In this document: positions 8,085 to 17,409 of the stretch, piece after piece
Layout: each line of letters opens with the position of its first letter
How positions within the stretch are numbered: position 1 is the stretch's first letter
Assembly: GCF_038405225.1 (NCBI RefSeq)
Contig: NZ_CP151657.1
Coordinates: forward strand, 62,001 to 126,000
From: Arthrobacter citreus
GTDB taxonomy: Bacteria; Actinomycetota; Actinomycetes; Actinomycetales; Micrococcaceae
DNA: 64,000 bases
Direction of reading: 5' to 3'
Position numbers and translations under genes: made by a program
Notes under the pieces: generated by a model
What the model was told of the DNA's origin: nothing
The model's input: the letters and a program-made list of their open reading frames with translations, nothing else
The model's database searches: none

Positions 8085-9227
8085 TCAGGGGTGCGTGTGA
8101 CCCGCCGCGGCCAGCAGCTGGCGCAGGCCCATCCGGTCCGTCTTGCCGTTGGGCAGCAGGGGCAGCGCCTCCAGCAGGAGCACCACCTTGGGCACGGCGG
8201 GCTTGCCCAGCGACGAGCGGACGGCCGCCTTGACCTTTTCCGGGTCCACGGAGCCAACGACGGCGGCGCCCACCAAGTGGCCCCACTCGGGGCTGTCCAG
8301 GCCCAGGACAATGGCCTCGGAGACCTCGGGCAGCTGCTCGATGGCGGCCGAAACCGCGGCGGCGGAGACCTTGATGCCGCCGGTGACGATCACGTCATCC
8401 AGCCGGCCGGACACCGTCACCAGCCCGTTCTCCACGGTGCCGGCGTCATCGGTGCGGTACCAGCGTTTTCCCGAATTGAAGCGGAACCGCTGAGCGGTCA
8501 GTTCCGGCTGGCCCATGTAGCCCTCGGCCAGGACATCGCCGGCAATCCACAGCGAACCGGATTCCACCTCCACGTCCACACCTGGCAGCGGAACGCCGTC
8601 GTACACGCAGCCGCCGCAGGTTTCGCTCATCCCGTAGGTGGTGACAACGTTCAGGCCCTGGGCCGCCGCCTCGGCCAGCAGCCCGGCTCCGGCCGGCGCT
8701 CCGCCAAGGAGGATGGCGTTGAAGCGGCGCAGCACGCGCAGGGTCTCGGGCTCCGGATTGGTCAGCAGCCGGTGCAGCTGGGTGGGCACCAGGGACGTGA
8801 AGCGGTTCCGGTCAGTCATGTCCGCAGCCGCTGAGGTGAAGCGGGCTGCGCTGAAGGACCCGGAGGTGTCCATGAAGACCGGATGCGTGCCGGCGTACAG
8901 GGAACGGATGAGCACCTGGACGCCAGCAATGTAGTGCGCCGGCAGCGCCATCAGCCACTGGCCGTCCGCGTGCAGCGCCATGGCGGTGGCCATGGACGAT
9001 GCAGCGAGGGCATCGGTGGTGAGCATGGTCTGTTTGGGCGCGCCCGTGGACCCCGAAGTACTGATGACCAGGGCTATGTCATCGTTGGGCAGCTCGCCGG
9101 AGAAGGTCTGGTCCGGATCCGCATGCGGGGCGACGGCGGGGCCTTCGCCGGCGAGGGCGGCCGCCAGCGGGGCCAACAGTTTTTCGGCATTAAATCCGGC
9201 GGGAGTGTGGACAGTCAGCAGTTCCAT
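8085..9227 (-). CDS. menE: o-Succinylbenzoate-CoA ligase MenE
   Basis: A 380-residue ANL-superfamily adenylate-forming enzyme. It activates o-succinylbenzoate with ATP and CoA for ring closure by MenB. The P-loop-like motif ISTSGSTGAPKQTML is at about residues 55-69, TTYGMSETCGGC is the A5 motif, and the C-terminal lysine region is LPLLPNGKTDRMGLRQLL. It is short for the superfamily because the N-terminal domain is reduced, which is common in actinobacterial MenE. The start lies 9 bases after the menB stop, so the two are probably co-transcribed. Confidence 0.9.
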   Translation of the reverse strand: MELLTVHTPAGFNAEKLLAPLAAALAGEGPAVAPHADPDQTFSGELPNDDIALVISTSGSTGAPKQTMLTTDALAASSMATAMALHADGQWLMALPAHYIAGVQVLIRSLYAGTHPVFMDTSGSFSAARFTSAAADMTDRNRFTSLVPTQLHRLLTNPEPETLRVLRRFNAILLGGAPAGAGLLAEAAAQGLNVVTTYGMSETCGGCVYDGVPLPGVDVEVESGSLWIAGDVLAEGYMGQPELTAQRFRFNSGKRWYRTDDAGTVENGLVTVSGRLDDVIVTGGIKVSAAAVSAAIEQLPEVSEAIVLGLDSPEWGHLVGAAVVGSVDPEKVKAAVRSSLGKPAVPKVVLLLEALPLLPNGKTDRMGLRQLLAAAGHTHP

Positions 9228-9236
9228 GGCGGCGGC

Positions 9237-10202
9237 CTAGAAGTAGTAGGGGAAGGAGGACCAGTCGGGATCCCGTTTTTCGAGGAAGGCTTCCTTGCCC
9301 TCCACCGCTTCGTCGGTCATGTACGCCAGCCGGGTGGCCTCACCGGCAAACACCTGCTGCCCGGCCAGGCCGTCGTCGGCGAGGTTGAAGGCGAACTTCA
9401 GCATGCGGATGGCCTGCGGGGACTGGCGGGCGATATCGGCAGCATACTCCAGGGCCACCTTTTCCAGGTTTTCGTGGTCCACGGCCTCGTTGACGGCACC
9501 CATGGCCACCATGTCCTCGGCGGAATATTCACGGGCGAGGAAGAAAATTTCGCGGGCCTTCTTCTGCCCGATCTGCCGGGCCAGAAGGGCCGATCCGTAG
9601 CCGGCGTCAAAGCTTCCCACCGTGGCGTCGGTCTGCTTGAACTTTCCGTGCTGACGGGAGGCGATGGTCAGGTCCGAGACCACATGCAGGCTGTGCCCGC
9701 CGCCGGCCGCCCAGCCGTTGACGACGGCGATGACCACCTTGGGCATGGTCCGCATCAGACGCTGTACCTCCAGGATGTGCAGCCGTCCGGCGCGTGCCGG
9801 GTCGATGGTTTCCTTCGTTTCACCCTCTGTGTTGTGTACTACGTACCTGTAGCCGTCACGGCCGCGGATCCGCTGGTCGCCGCCGGAGCAGAACGAATGG
9901 CCGCCGTCCCGGGGAGAGGGGCCGTTGCCTGTGAGCAGGACAGTGGCCACGTCCGGGGTCATCCGGGCGTGGTCCATGGCCCGGTACAGCTCATCAACGG
10001 TGCCGGGACGGAACGCATTGCGGACTTCCGGACGGTTGAACGCGATGCGCACCGTCGGCAGGTCACGCACGATACCGCCGTCGGCCGTGCGCTCCACTTG
10101 GCGGTGGTAGGTCATGTCCTGCAGGTCCTCAAATCCTGAGACAAGACGCCACTGCTGCGGGTCGAAAATATCGGACACCTGTTGGGGAAGTTCTGTGCTC
10201 AC
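9237..10202 (-). CDS. menB: 1,4-Dihydroxy-2-naphthoyl-CoA synthase MenB
   Basis: A 321-residue crotonase-family enzyme that cyclises o-succinylbenzoyl-CoA to dihydroxynaphthoyl-CoA. Typical MenB features are FNRPEVRNAFRPGTVDELYRA, FCSGGDQRIRGRDGYRY, the oxyanion segment VNGWAAGGGHSLHVV, TVGSFDAGYGSALLARQIG and the C-terminal DPDWSSFPYYF. The GTG at 10200-10202 is preceded at seven bases by a -10-like TAAACT, so the message is probably leaderless. The open frame to 10346 overlaps the narG promoter and is not used. It heads menB-menE-menA and is divergent from narG. Confidence 0.94.
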   Translation of the reverse strand: MSTELPQQVSDIFDPQQWRLVSGFEDLQDMTYHRQVERTADGGIVRDLPTVRIAFNRPEVRNAFRPGTVDELYRAMDHARMTPDVATVLLTGNGPSPRDGGHSFCSGGDQRIRGRDGYRYVVHNTEGETKETIDPARAGRLHILEVQRLMRTMPKVVIAVVNGWAAGGGHSLHVVSDLTIASRQHGKFKQTDATVGSFDAGYGSALLARQIGQKKAREIFFLAREYSAEDMVAMGAVNEAVDHENLEKVALEYAADIARQSPQAIRMLKFAFNLADDGLAGQQVFAGEATRLAYMTDEAVEGKEAFLEKRDPDWSSFPYYF

Positions 10203-10209
10203 GGTTCCG

Positions 10210-10215
10210 AGTTTA
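10210..10215 (-). promoter_or_regulatory. Leaderless promoter -10 of menB
   Basis: On the minus strand TAAACT is followed by seven bases and the GTG start of menB. There is no ribosome binding site between them. Confidence 0.55.
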
Positions 10216-10288
10216 TCGCTCCACCCCAAACCGGCCGTGCGAGGGCTGTTTTGGTCCCGGACCCTGTCACCGGATGGAGGTGCTGCAA

Positions 10289-10294
10289 TACGTT
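10289..10294 (+). promoter_or_regulatory. Putative -10 of the nar operon
   Basis: TACGTT ends six bases before the ATG at 10301, consistent with leaderless narG translation. An 11-base palindrome GGTCC-C-GGACC at 10253-10263 lies around position -40 to -50 and could be an activator site; no regulator can be named from sequence. Confidence 0.45.
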
Positions 10295-10300
10295 GGCAGC

Positions 10301-13300
10301 ATGGCTGGCTCTGCACCGGGGATCGATGGCCCCGCATCCGAAACAATGCTCAAGCTCGGCAGGTTCTTCACCCGCTGGGACGAAACCGCCGACGGCCGCG
10401 CGGTGTTCCGCGAGGGCGGGCGGAAAGGAGACTCCTTCTACCGGAACCGGTGGAGCCACGACAAAGTCGTCAGATCAACGCACGGGGTGAACTGCACCGG
10501 CTCATGCTCCTGGAAGGTCTACGTCAAGGACGGGATCATTACCTGGGAGGCGCAGGAAACCGACTATCCGACGGTTGGCCCGGACCGGCCGGAATATGAG
10601 CCGCGCGGCTGCCCGCGCGGCGCCGCCTTCTCCTGGTACACGTATTCACCCACCCGGGTCCGCTATCCGTACATCCGCGGCGTGCTGCTGGACATGTATC
10701 GGGCCGCGAAGCGGGAAACGGGTGACCCGGTGCTGGCCTGGGAACAGATCATCAACGATCCCGAGCGCCGCCGAAGCTACCAGCGGGCCCGCGGCAAGGG
10801 CGGCCTGGTGCGTTCCAGCTGGGCTGAGGCACTGGAAATGACGGCAGCCGCCCACGTCTCCACGGTCAAGAACTACGGGCCGGACCGCTGCACCGGATTC
10901 TCGCCCATCCCGGCCATGTCCATGGTCTCGCACGCCGCCGGAGCGCGGTTCATCAACCTGATCGGCGGGGTGATGAACAGCTTCTACGACTGGTACGCGG
11001 ACCTGCCCGTGGCCAGCCCTCAGGTTTTCGGCGACCAGACCGATGTGCCGGAATCGGGTGACTGGTGGGACGCAACCTACCTGATGATGTGGGGCTCGAA
11101 CATTCCGGTGACCCGCACCCCCGACGCGCACTGGATGGTGGAGGGGCGGTACCGCGGGACCAAGGTGGTTTCGGTCAGCCCGGACTATGCGGACAACACG
11201 AAGTTCGCCGATGAATGGCTGCCCGCGCAGGCCGGCTCCGACGCTGCCCTGGCCATGGCCATGGGGCACGTGATCCTGAAGGAGAACTTCGTGGAGCGGC
11301 GGGTGCCGTTCTTTGAGGAGTACGTCCGCCAGTTCACCGACCTGCCGTTCCTGGTCACTCTGGAGACGCGCACCGACGGCAGCGTGGTGCCGGGCAAGTT
11401 CCTCACCGCCGCGGACCTGGGCCGCAGCGAGGCCAAGGCCTCGGATGCCGCCTTCAAGACGGTGCTTTTGGACCGCGACGCCGGCACCCCGGTGGTGCCC
11501 AACGGCTCGGTGGGTTTCCGGTACAACGACGAGGACGCCGGCAAATGGAACCTTGACCTGCAGGGCGTGGTCCCGGCCCTGTCCATCGCCGACGCATCCT
11601 CCTGGGAACGCGAAACATCCCGGGTGGAGCTGCCGGCGTTCACCGACCCCTCCGGCGTCGGCTCCGTGATGCACCGCGGCGTGCCGGTGACCACCGTGGC
11701 GGGCCGGACCGTCACCACAGTCTTTGACCTGATGCTCGCCCAGTACGGGGTGGGCCGGGAGGGCCTGCCGGGGGAGTGGGCAGCCGGCTACGACGACGCC
11801 GACACCCCCTACACGCCGGCCTGGCAGGAGGAGATCACAAACGTCCGCCCGGACGCGGTGCTCCGCACGGCCCGGGAGTTCGCCGCGAACTCGGAGAAGT
11901 CCAAGGGACGGTCAATGATCATCCTCGGCGCCGGCATCTGCCAGTGGTACCACGGGGATGTCACCTACCGGGCCATCCTGGCCATGCTGATGCTGACCGG
12001 CTGCGAGGGCCGCAACGGCGGCGGCTGGGCGCACTATGTGGGCCAGGAAAAGTGCCGCCCCATCACCGGGTGGGCCGCCATGGCCTCCGCCGGAGACTGG
12101 AACCGGCCGCCGCGGTTCATGATTGGCACCGCTTTTTGGTACATGCACACCGATCAGTTCCGCTCCGACGGTTATTCCTCGGACTCGATGCAGTCACCGC
12201 TGGCCCAGGGGCACCTGCGCGGCATGCACACCGCCGACGTCATCGCGAAGTCCACCCGGATGGGCTGGATGCCGTTTTATCCGCAGTTCGACAAGAAGAA
12301 CTCGCTGGACGTGGCGGACGAAGCCACGGCGGGAGTGGCCAAAGGCGAAGCGGCGGATGAGGCCACCTGGGTGGCGCGGCGGCTCAAGGACGGGCGGCTG
12401 CGGTTTGCCGTGGAGGACGTGGACGCCCCGGAGAACTGGCCGCGGACCCTGGTGCTGTGGCGGTCCAACCTGCTGGGGTCCTCCGCCAAGGGCGAGGAGT
12501 ATTTCCAGAAGCACCTGCTGGGCACGCTGAACAACGTCATGGGTGAGGACCACAGCGAATCCCGGCCCGCCGACGTCGTTTGGCACGAGAACGCGCCGCA
12601 GGGAAAGCTCGATCTGCTGGTCTCCGCGGACTTCCGGATGACCAGCTCCACCCTGCTGTCCGACGTCGTGTTCCCGGCCGCCACCTGGTACGAAAAGTAC
12701 GACCTGTCCTCCACCGACATGCACCCGTACGTGCATGCCTTCACTCCGGCCATTTCCCCGCCGTGGGAGGCCAAGACGGATTACGACCTGTTCCGGCTCC
12801 TGTCCAAGGAGTTCTCCCGACAGGCCGCCACGCACCTGGGTGTGCGGAAGGATCTGGTGGCCACGGCGCTGACCCACGACACTCCGGGCGAGATAGCCCA
12901 GCCCGGCGGACACGCTCCGGACTGGAAGGGGACGGACATTCCCGCGGTGCCCGGCAAGAACCTGCCGGACCTGAAAATCGTGGAGCGGGACTACACGGCC
13001 ATCGGCGAGAAATTCGTTGCCATCGGTCCGCTCGCGGACAAACTCGGGCTCACCACCAAGTACGTGAAGTACGACGTGGCCAAACCGCTGGCCCAACTGG
13101 CCCGCAAACACGGAGTCTTTGACCGGGGCGCCGCCGCCGGCCGGCCCGCGGTGGACACCGATGCCAGGATGGCCGAGGCCATCCTGATGCTCTCCGGCAC
13201 CACCAACGGCGAGCTGGCCGTGCAGGGTTTCAAGACCCTGGAGAAACGCACCGGCACGCGGCTGGCGGACCTGGCCGAGGGGGCTGAAGACAAACAGATC

Positions 13301-14020
13301 ACCTTCCGGGACACGCAGGACCGGCCGACGCCGGTGATCACCTCCCCGGAATGGTCCGGCTCCGAGACCGGGGGCCGGCGGTACGCGCCGTTCACCATCA
13401 ACATTGAGCGGCTCAAACCCTTCCACACCCTCACCGGCCGGATGCACTTCTTCCTGGACCATGACTGGATGCAGGACATGGGGGAGGCGCTGCCGATCTA
13501 CCGGCCGCCGCTGGATATGCACCGCCTGTTCGGCGAACCGGCGCTTGGCACCCGCGGTGAACTGTCCGTGGCGGTGCGCTACCTGACGCCGCACAATAAG
13601 TGGTCCATCCACTCGGAGTACCAGGACAACCTTCTGATGCTCTCGCTGTCCCGCGGCGGCACGGCGGTGTGGATGAGCACCCAGGACGCCGCGCTGATCG
13701 AGGTGGCCGACAACGACTGGGTGGAGTGCGTGTCCACCAACGGGGTGCTGGTGGGCCGGGCGATCGTGAGCAGCAGGATGCCAGCCGGCGTCCTCTACGT
13801 GCACCACGCGCAGGAACGGATCATCGACACCCCCAAGTCCGAGGCAACCGGCCGGCGCGGCGGCATCCACAACTCGGTGACGCGGATCCTGGTCAAACCG
13901 ACCCACATGATCGGCGGCTACGCGCAGCTGTCCTGGGCCTTCAATTACCTCGGCCCCACCGGCAACCAGCGCGACATCGTCACGGTTGTGCGCAAACGCT
14001 CCCAGGAGGTGCGGTACTGA
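10301..14020 (+). CDS. narG: Respiratory nitrate reductase alpha subunit NarG
   Basis: A 1,239-residue molybdenum (bis-MGD) catalytic subunit that reduces nitrate to nitrite on the cytoplasmic face of the membrane. The N-terminal FS0 cluster ligands are visible as His61, Cys65, Cys69 (HGVNCTGSCSW) and Cys104 (RGCPRGAAFSWY). The molybdenum-site segment is YDWYADLPVASPQ, followed by QTDVPESGDWWD and WGSNIPVTRTPDAHW. The C-terminal molydopterin-binding domain contains HNKWSIHSEYQDN. Length matches E. coli NarG (about 1,247). ATG 10301 is chosen because a -10-like element lies six bases upstream; ATG 10274 would add nine residues. The stop overlaps the narH start. Confidence 0.96.
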   Translation: MAGSAPGIDGPASETMLKLGRFFTRWDETADGRAVFREGGRKGDSFYRNRWSHDKVVRSTHGVNCTGSCSWKVYVKDGIITWEAQETDYPTVGPDRPEYEPRGCPRGAAFSWYTYSPTRVRYPYIRGVLLDMYRAAKRETGDPVLAWEQIINDPERRRSYQRARGKGGLVRSSWAEALEMTAAAHVSTVKNYGPDRCTGFSPIPAMSMVSHAAGARFINLIGGVMNSFYDWYADLPVASPQVFGDQTDVPESGDWWDATYLMMWGSNIPVTRTPDAHWMVEGRYRGTKVVSVSPDYADNTKFADEWLPAQAGSDAALAMAMGHVILKENFVERRVPFFEEYVRQFTDLPFLVTLETRTDGSVVPGKFLTAADLGRSEAKASDAAFKTVLLDRDAGTPVVPNGSVGFRYNDEDAGKWNLDLQGVVPALSIADASSWERETSRVELPAFTDPSGVGSVMHRGVPVTTVAGRTVTTVFDLMLAQYGVGREGLPGEWAAGYDDADTPYTPAWQEEITNVRPDAVLRTAREFAANSEKSKGRSMIILGAGICQWYHGDVTYRAILAMLMLTGCEGRNGGGWAHYVGQEKCRPITGWAAMASAGDWNRPPRFMIGTAFWYMHTDQFRSDGYSSDSMQSPLAQGHLRGMHTADVIAKSTRMGWMPFYPQFDKKNSLDVADEATAGVAKGEAADEATWVARRLKDGRLRFAVEDVDAPENWPRTLVLWRSNLLGSSAKGEEYFQKHLLGTLNNVMGEDHSESRPADVVWHENAPQGKLDLLVSADFRMTSSTLLSDVVFPAATWYEKYDLSSTDMHPYVHAFTPAISPPWEAKTDYDLFRLLSKEFSRQAATHLGVRKDLVATALTHDTPGEIAQPGGHAPDWKGTDIPAVPGKNLPDLKIVERDYTAIGEKFVAIGPLADKLGLTTKYVKYDVAKPLAQLARKHGVFDRGAAAGRPAVDTDARMAEAILMLSGTTNGELAVQGFKTLEKRTGTRLADLAEGAEDKQITFRDTQDRPTPVITSPEWSGSETGGRRYAPFTINIERLKPFHTLTGRMHFFLDHDWMQDMGEALPIYRPPLDMHRLFGEPALGTRGELSVAVRYLTPHNKWSIHSEYQDNLLMLSLSRGGTAVWMSTQDAALIEVADNDWVECVSTNGVLVGRAIVSSRMPAGVLYVHHAQERIIDTPKSEATGRRGGIHNSVTRILVKPTHMIGGYAQLSWAFNYLGPTGNQRDIVTVVRKRSQEVRY

Positions 14021-15837
14021 TGCGAATCATGGCACAAACGGCAATGGTCATGGCACTGGACAAGTGCATTGGCTGCCACACCTGTTCGGTGACCTGCAAA
14101 CAGGCCTGGACCAACCGGGCGGGAACCGAATACGTCTGGTTCAACAACGTGGAAACCCGGCCGGGGCAGGGCTATCCGCGCCGGTACGAGGACCAGGAAA
14201 AGTGGAAGGGCGGCTGGGAACTGAACAGCCGCGGCAAGCTGAAGCTGAAGGCCGGCGGCAGGCTGGCCAAGCTCTTCGGCATTTTTGCATCTCCCGTGCA
14301 GCCGGAGCTGAGCGACTACTACGAGCCCTGGACCTATGACTACGAAAACCTGATCAACGCTCCGGCCGGCAATGACTTCCCGGTGGCGAAACCCAAGTCC
14401 CTGATCACCGGCGAGGACATGAAAATCACCTGGTCCGCCAACTGGGATGACAGCCTGGGCGGATCGGGGCGCACGGAGCTGCAGGATCCGGTGCTGGAAA
14501 AGATGCGACGGGAGGCCGAAGAACAGGTAAAGCTGGAGTTCGACTCCACCTTCATGTTCTACCTGCCGCGCATCTGCGAGCACTGCCTGAATCCCTCCTG
14601 CATGGCCTCCTGCCCCTCAGGGGCCATCTACAAGCGGGAGGAGGACGGCATTGTCCTGGTGGACCAGGACCGCTGCCGCGGCTGGCGCCAGTGCGTCACG
14701 GGCTGCCCGTACAAGAAGATGTACTTCAACCACCGCTCCGGCAAGGCGGAGAAGTGCACCTTCTGCTATCCGCGGATCGAAGTGGGGCTGCCCACCGTCT
14801 GCGCCGAAACCTGCGTGGGCCGGCTGCGCTACATCGGCATCTTCCTGTACGACGCCGACAGGGTCACCGCTGCGGCGTCCGTTCCCAACGAGCAGGACCT
14901 GTACGAGGCGCAGCTGGACCTGATGATGGACCCCAATGACCCGGAAGTCATCGCCGCCGCCCGTGCCGAAGGAATTCCGGAGGACTGGCTGGACGCTGCC
15001 CGGCGCTCGCCGGTCTACGCCATGGCCAAAGTGTTCCGGGTGGCGCTGCCGCTGCACCCGGAATACCGGACCATGCCCATGGTCTGGTACGTGCCGCCGC
15101 TATCCCCGATCGTGGACGTTCTGCAGCAGCAGGGGCACGACGGCGAGAGCGCGGACAACCTCTTCGGCGCCATCGAGGCGCTGCGTATTCCGGTGGAGTA
15201 CTTGGCTGAGCTGTTCACCGCGGGGGACACCGACCTGGTGACCGGCGTGCTGCGCAAGCTCGCCGCGATGCGCGCCTACATGCGGAATATCACCCTGGGC
15301 GATGCACCGGACGAGAAGATCGCCGCCGACGTCGGCATGACGGGTGAGCAGATCGTGGCGATGTACCGGTTGATGGCAGTGGCGAAGTACGAGGAACGCT
15401 ACGTCATCCCCAGCGCCCATCTGGAAGACGCCCACAACCTGGAGGAAATCGGTTGTTCCCTGGACGTCGACGGTGGTCCCGGAATGGGGCAAACCGGTGT
15501 CTTCGGGGAAGCCTCCGGCCGGCCCACCCCGGTGGCAGTGGAGAACTTCGCCGCCCTGCAGGCCCGGCAGCGCGGCGAAGACCCCACCGGCAACGGTGAC
15601 CTGGGCGGACGGGTGAACCTGCTCAACTGGGACGGACGCGGCGCACCCAAGGGACTCTTCCCGGCCAATGACAACCGCGGGGCACCGGACCACGGCGGAG
15701 GCAGCGGCGGATCGACCGGGGACGGCGGATCAACCGGGGACGGCAAGGGAGCGGTGTACGACCAGGCCGAGGGGGACGGGCCGCAGTCCGGCACCGGTCC
15801 AGGCCCAGGCCCGGGCCGCGAAGGGGGAACACCATGA
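14020..15837 (+). CDS. narH: Nitrate reductase beta subunit NarH, with an unusual Gly/Pro-rich tail
   Basis: A 605-residue iron-sulfur subunit that carries electrons from NarI to NarG. Four cysteine clusters are clear: CIGCHTCSVTC (Cys16-Cys26), CEHCLNPSCMASC, CRGWRQCVTGCPYKKMYF with the Trp that marks the 3Fe-4S site, and CTFCYPRIEVGLPTVCAETC. A strong AGGAGGT precedes the ATG at 14020, which overlaps the narG stop. It is about 90 residues longer than E. coli NarH. The last 47 or so residues are low-complexity Gly/Ser/Asp/Pro (GGSTGDGGSTGDGKG, then GTGPGPGPGREGG), including an 18-base tandem duplication at 15709-15744. Confidence 0.95.
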   Translation: MRIMAQTAMVMALDKCIGCHTCSVTCKQAWTNRAGTEYVWFNNVETRPGQGYPRRYEDQEKWKGGWELNSRGKLKLKAGGRLAKLFGIFASPVQPELSDYYEPWTYDYENLINAPAGNDFPVAKPKSLITGEDMKITWSANWDDSLGGSGRTELQDPVLEKMRREAEEQVKLEFDSTFMFYLPRICEHCLNPSCMASCPSGAIYKREEDGIVLVDQDRCRGWRQCVTGCPYKKMYFNHRSGKAEKCTFCYPRIEVGLPTVCAETCVGRLRYIGIFLYDADRVTAAASVPNEQDLYEAQLDLMMDPNDPEVIAAARAEGIPEDWLDAARRSPVYAMAKVFRVALPLHPEYRTMPMVWYVPPLSPIVDVLQQQGHDGESADNLFGAIEALRIPVEYLAELFTAGDTDLVTGVLRKLAAMRAYMRNITLGDAPDEKIAADVGMTGEQIVAMYRLMAVAKYEERYVIPSAHLEDAHNLEEIGCSLDVDGGPGMGQTGVFGEASGRPTPVAVENFAALQARQRGEDPTGNGDLGGRVNLLNWDGRGAPKGLFPANDNRGAPDHGGGSGGSTGDGGSTGDGKGAVYDQAEGDGPQSGTGPGPGPGREGGTP

Positions 15838-16532
15838 GCCTGCTGGAGAAGCTGCTGGGCAAGGCGGGCAAGGGCACCTTCGACCCGGAACCGTACCGGG
15901 ACGCGCACCCGCGGCGCAGCGCCGTCGTGCGGCAGGCAGCCGGGCTGCTGCTGGAATATCCGGACGAGGAGCTGGTGCATCTGGTTCCGGCGCTCCGGGA
16001 CGCGCTCGTGGAAGCCGGGGCTGACACGGCACCCGTGGAGGAGCTCTTCGCCGCGCTGACGGACCGCCCGCTGACCGAGGTGCAGGCGGAGTACGTGCAG
16101 GAATTCGACCTCTCCAAACGGCACAGCCTGCATCTGACCTATTGGACCGACGGCGACACACGGCGCCGGGGCGAGGCGCTCGCGGCCTTCAAGGAAATCT
16201 ACCGGGCCCACGGGGCGCTGCCGGAAGGCACCGAACTGCCCGACTACCTGCCGCTGGTGCTGGAGTTTGCGGCGAAGGTTGCGCCGGCGGACGGATACGA
16301 ACTGCTGCAGCGCTACCGGCCGTCGCTGGAGCTGCTGCGGCTGGCGCTGCGCGATGACGGCCTGCCGCACGCCGGGGTGCTGGGCCTGGTCTGTTCCACG
16401 CTGCCCGGCGTTTCCCCGGAGGACAAGCAAACCGTGATGCAAACCGCAGGCTACGGTCCGCCCACCGAAACCGTGGGGCTGGAACCGTACAGTTCACGGC
16501 TGCTGCCGGTGCATGAAAGGAACGCGCCATGA
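15834..16532 (+). CDS. narJ: Nitrate reductase molybdenum cofactor assembly chaperone NarJ
   Basis: A 232-residue all-helical chaperone of the NarJ/TorD type. It holds apo-NarG until the molybdenum cofactor is inserted and is not part of the final enzyme. The family segment YVQEFDLSKRHSLHLTYWTDGDTRRRGEALAAFKEIYRAHG is intact. The ATG overlaps the narH stop by four bases (ATGA) and its own stop overlaps narI in the same way, showing tight coupling. Confidence 0.94.
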   Translation: MSLLEKLLGKAGKGTFDPEPYRDAHPRRSAVVRQAAGLLLEYPDEELVHLVPALRDALVEAGADTAPVEELFAALTDRPLTEVQAEYVQEFDLSKRHSLHLTYWTDGDTRRRGEALAAFKEIYRAHGALPEGTELPDYLPLVLEFAAKVAPADGYELLQRYRPSLELLRLALRDDGLPHAGVLGLVCSTLPGVSPEDKQTVMQTAGYGPPTETVGLEPYSSRLLPVHERNAP

Positions 16533-17362
16533 GCCCGCTGAGTGTTCCCCTGCCAGTCCCCCTCGACGTTCCCCCGCCGGCCAACGTGCCCGTGGGACTG
16601 GGCGACGTGATGCTGTGGGGCGTGCTTCCCTACGTGGTGCTGGCCGTGCTGATCCTGGGTTCCATTTGGCGGTACCGGTATGACCAGTTCGGCTGGACCA
16701 CCCGTTCATCGCAGCTGTACGAATCCCGGCTGCTGCGCATTGCGTCGCCGCTGTTCCACTTCGGCATCCTGGCCGTGATTGTGGGGCACTTCATGGGGCT
16801 GGTGATCCCCAAAACATGGATGGATGACATCGGGATCAACGAGGACCGCTACCACTTCTTTGCCCTGTCGGTGGGCTCCATTGCCGGGCTCGCCACCCTG
16901 ATCGGAATCGTGCTGCTCATTTACCGCCGGCGCACCACCGGGCCGGTGTTCATGGCCACCACCCGCAACGACAAAACCATGTACCTCTTCCTGCTCGCCG
17001 CCATCCTGACGGGTCTGGCCACGACAGTCTTCTCGGTTTTTGACCACGGGATTGTGAACTACCGGGACACCGTGGGGCCCTGGTTCCGCTCGATCTTCAT
17101 CTTCCAGCCCGACATCGAGGCGATGACCGCCGCGTCCCTGTCGTTCAAGATCCACACGCTCTGGGGACTGGCACTGTTCGCACTGTGGCCCTTCACCCGG
17201 CTGGTGCATGCCTTCACAGCTCCGCTGCAGTACTTGTTCCGCCCCTACATTGTTTACCGCTCCCGGGGAAAGCGTCCCGTAACGGGAGCAGCCACGCCGC
17301 GCGGCAGCTGGGCGCCGGTGGGCACCCCCGACCGGGACCGCAAAGGCACTCCCCGCCCCTGA
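16529..17362 (+). CDS. narI: Respiratory nitrate reductase gamma subunit NarI
   Basis: A 277-residue membrane cytochrome b subunit that oxidises menaquinol and passes electrons to NarH. Five membrane helices and conserved histidines expected to bind two haems b are present (LFHFGILAVIVGHFMGLVIP, and near the C terminus SFKIHTLWGLALFALWPFTRLVHAF). The extracellular N terminus is proline-rich. Roughly 30 basic residues follow the last helix. Menaquinone genes close by (menA, menE, menB) fit its substrate. Confidence 0.95.
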   Translation: MSPLSVPLPVPLDVPPPANVPVGLGDVMLWGVLPYVVLAVLILGSIWRYRYDQFGWTTRSSQLYESRLLRIASPLFHFGILAVIVGHFMGLVIPKTWMDDIGINEDRYHFFALSVGSIAGLATLIGIVLLIYRRRTTGPVFMATTRNDKTMYLFLLAAILTGLATTVFSVFDHGIVNYRDTVGPWFRSIFIFQPDIEAMTAASLSFKIHTLWGLALFALWPFTRLVHAFTAPLQYLFRPYIVYRSRGKRPVTGAATPRGSWAPVGTPDRDRKGTPRP

Positions 17363-17409
17363 CTGACCGGACAAGCACCTGACCCAGCCTGCGAGTAAGG
17401 ACCGACGCC

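Noticed and set aside
8495-8502. CGGTCAGT resembling half of the paa operator
   Set aside because: It lies inside menE coding sequence, the partner half does not match, and there is no promoter; chance match.
12194-13906. 570-codon open frame on the minus strand
   Set aside because: It is antisense to narG, has a Gly/His/Arg-rich composition typical of shadow frames in high-GC DNA, and no ribosome binding site or homology. The plus-strand gene explains it.
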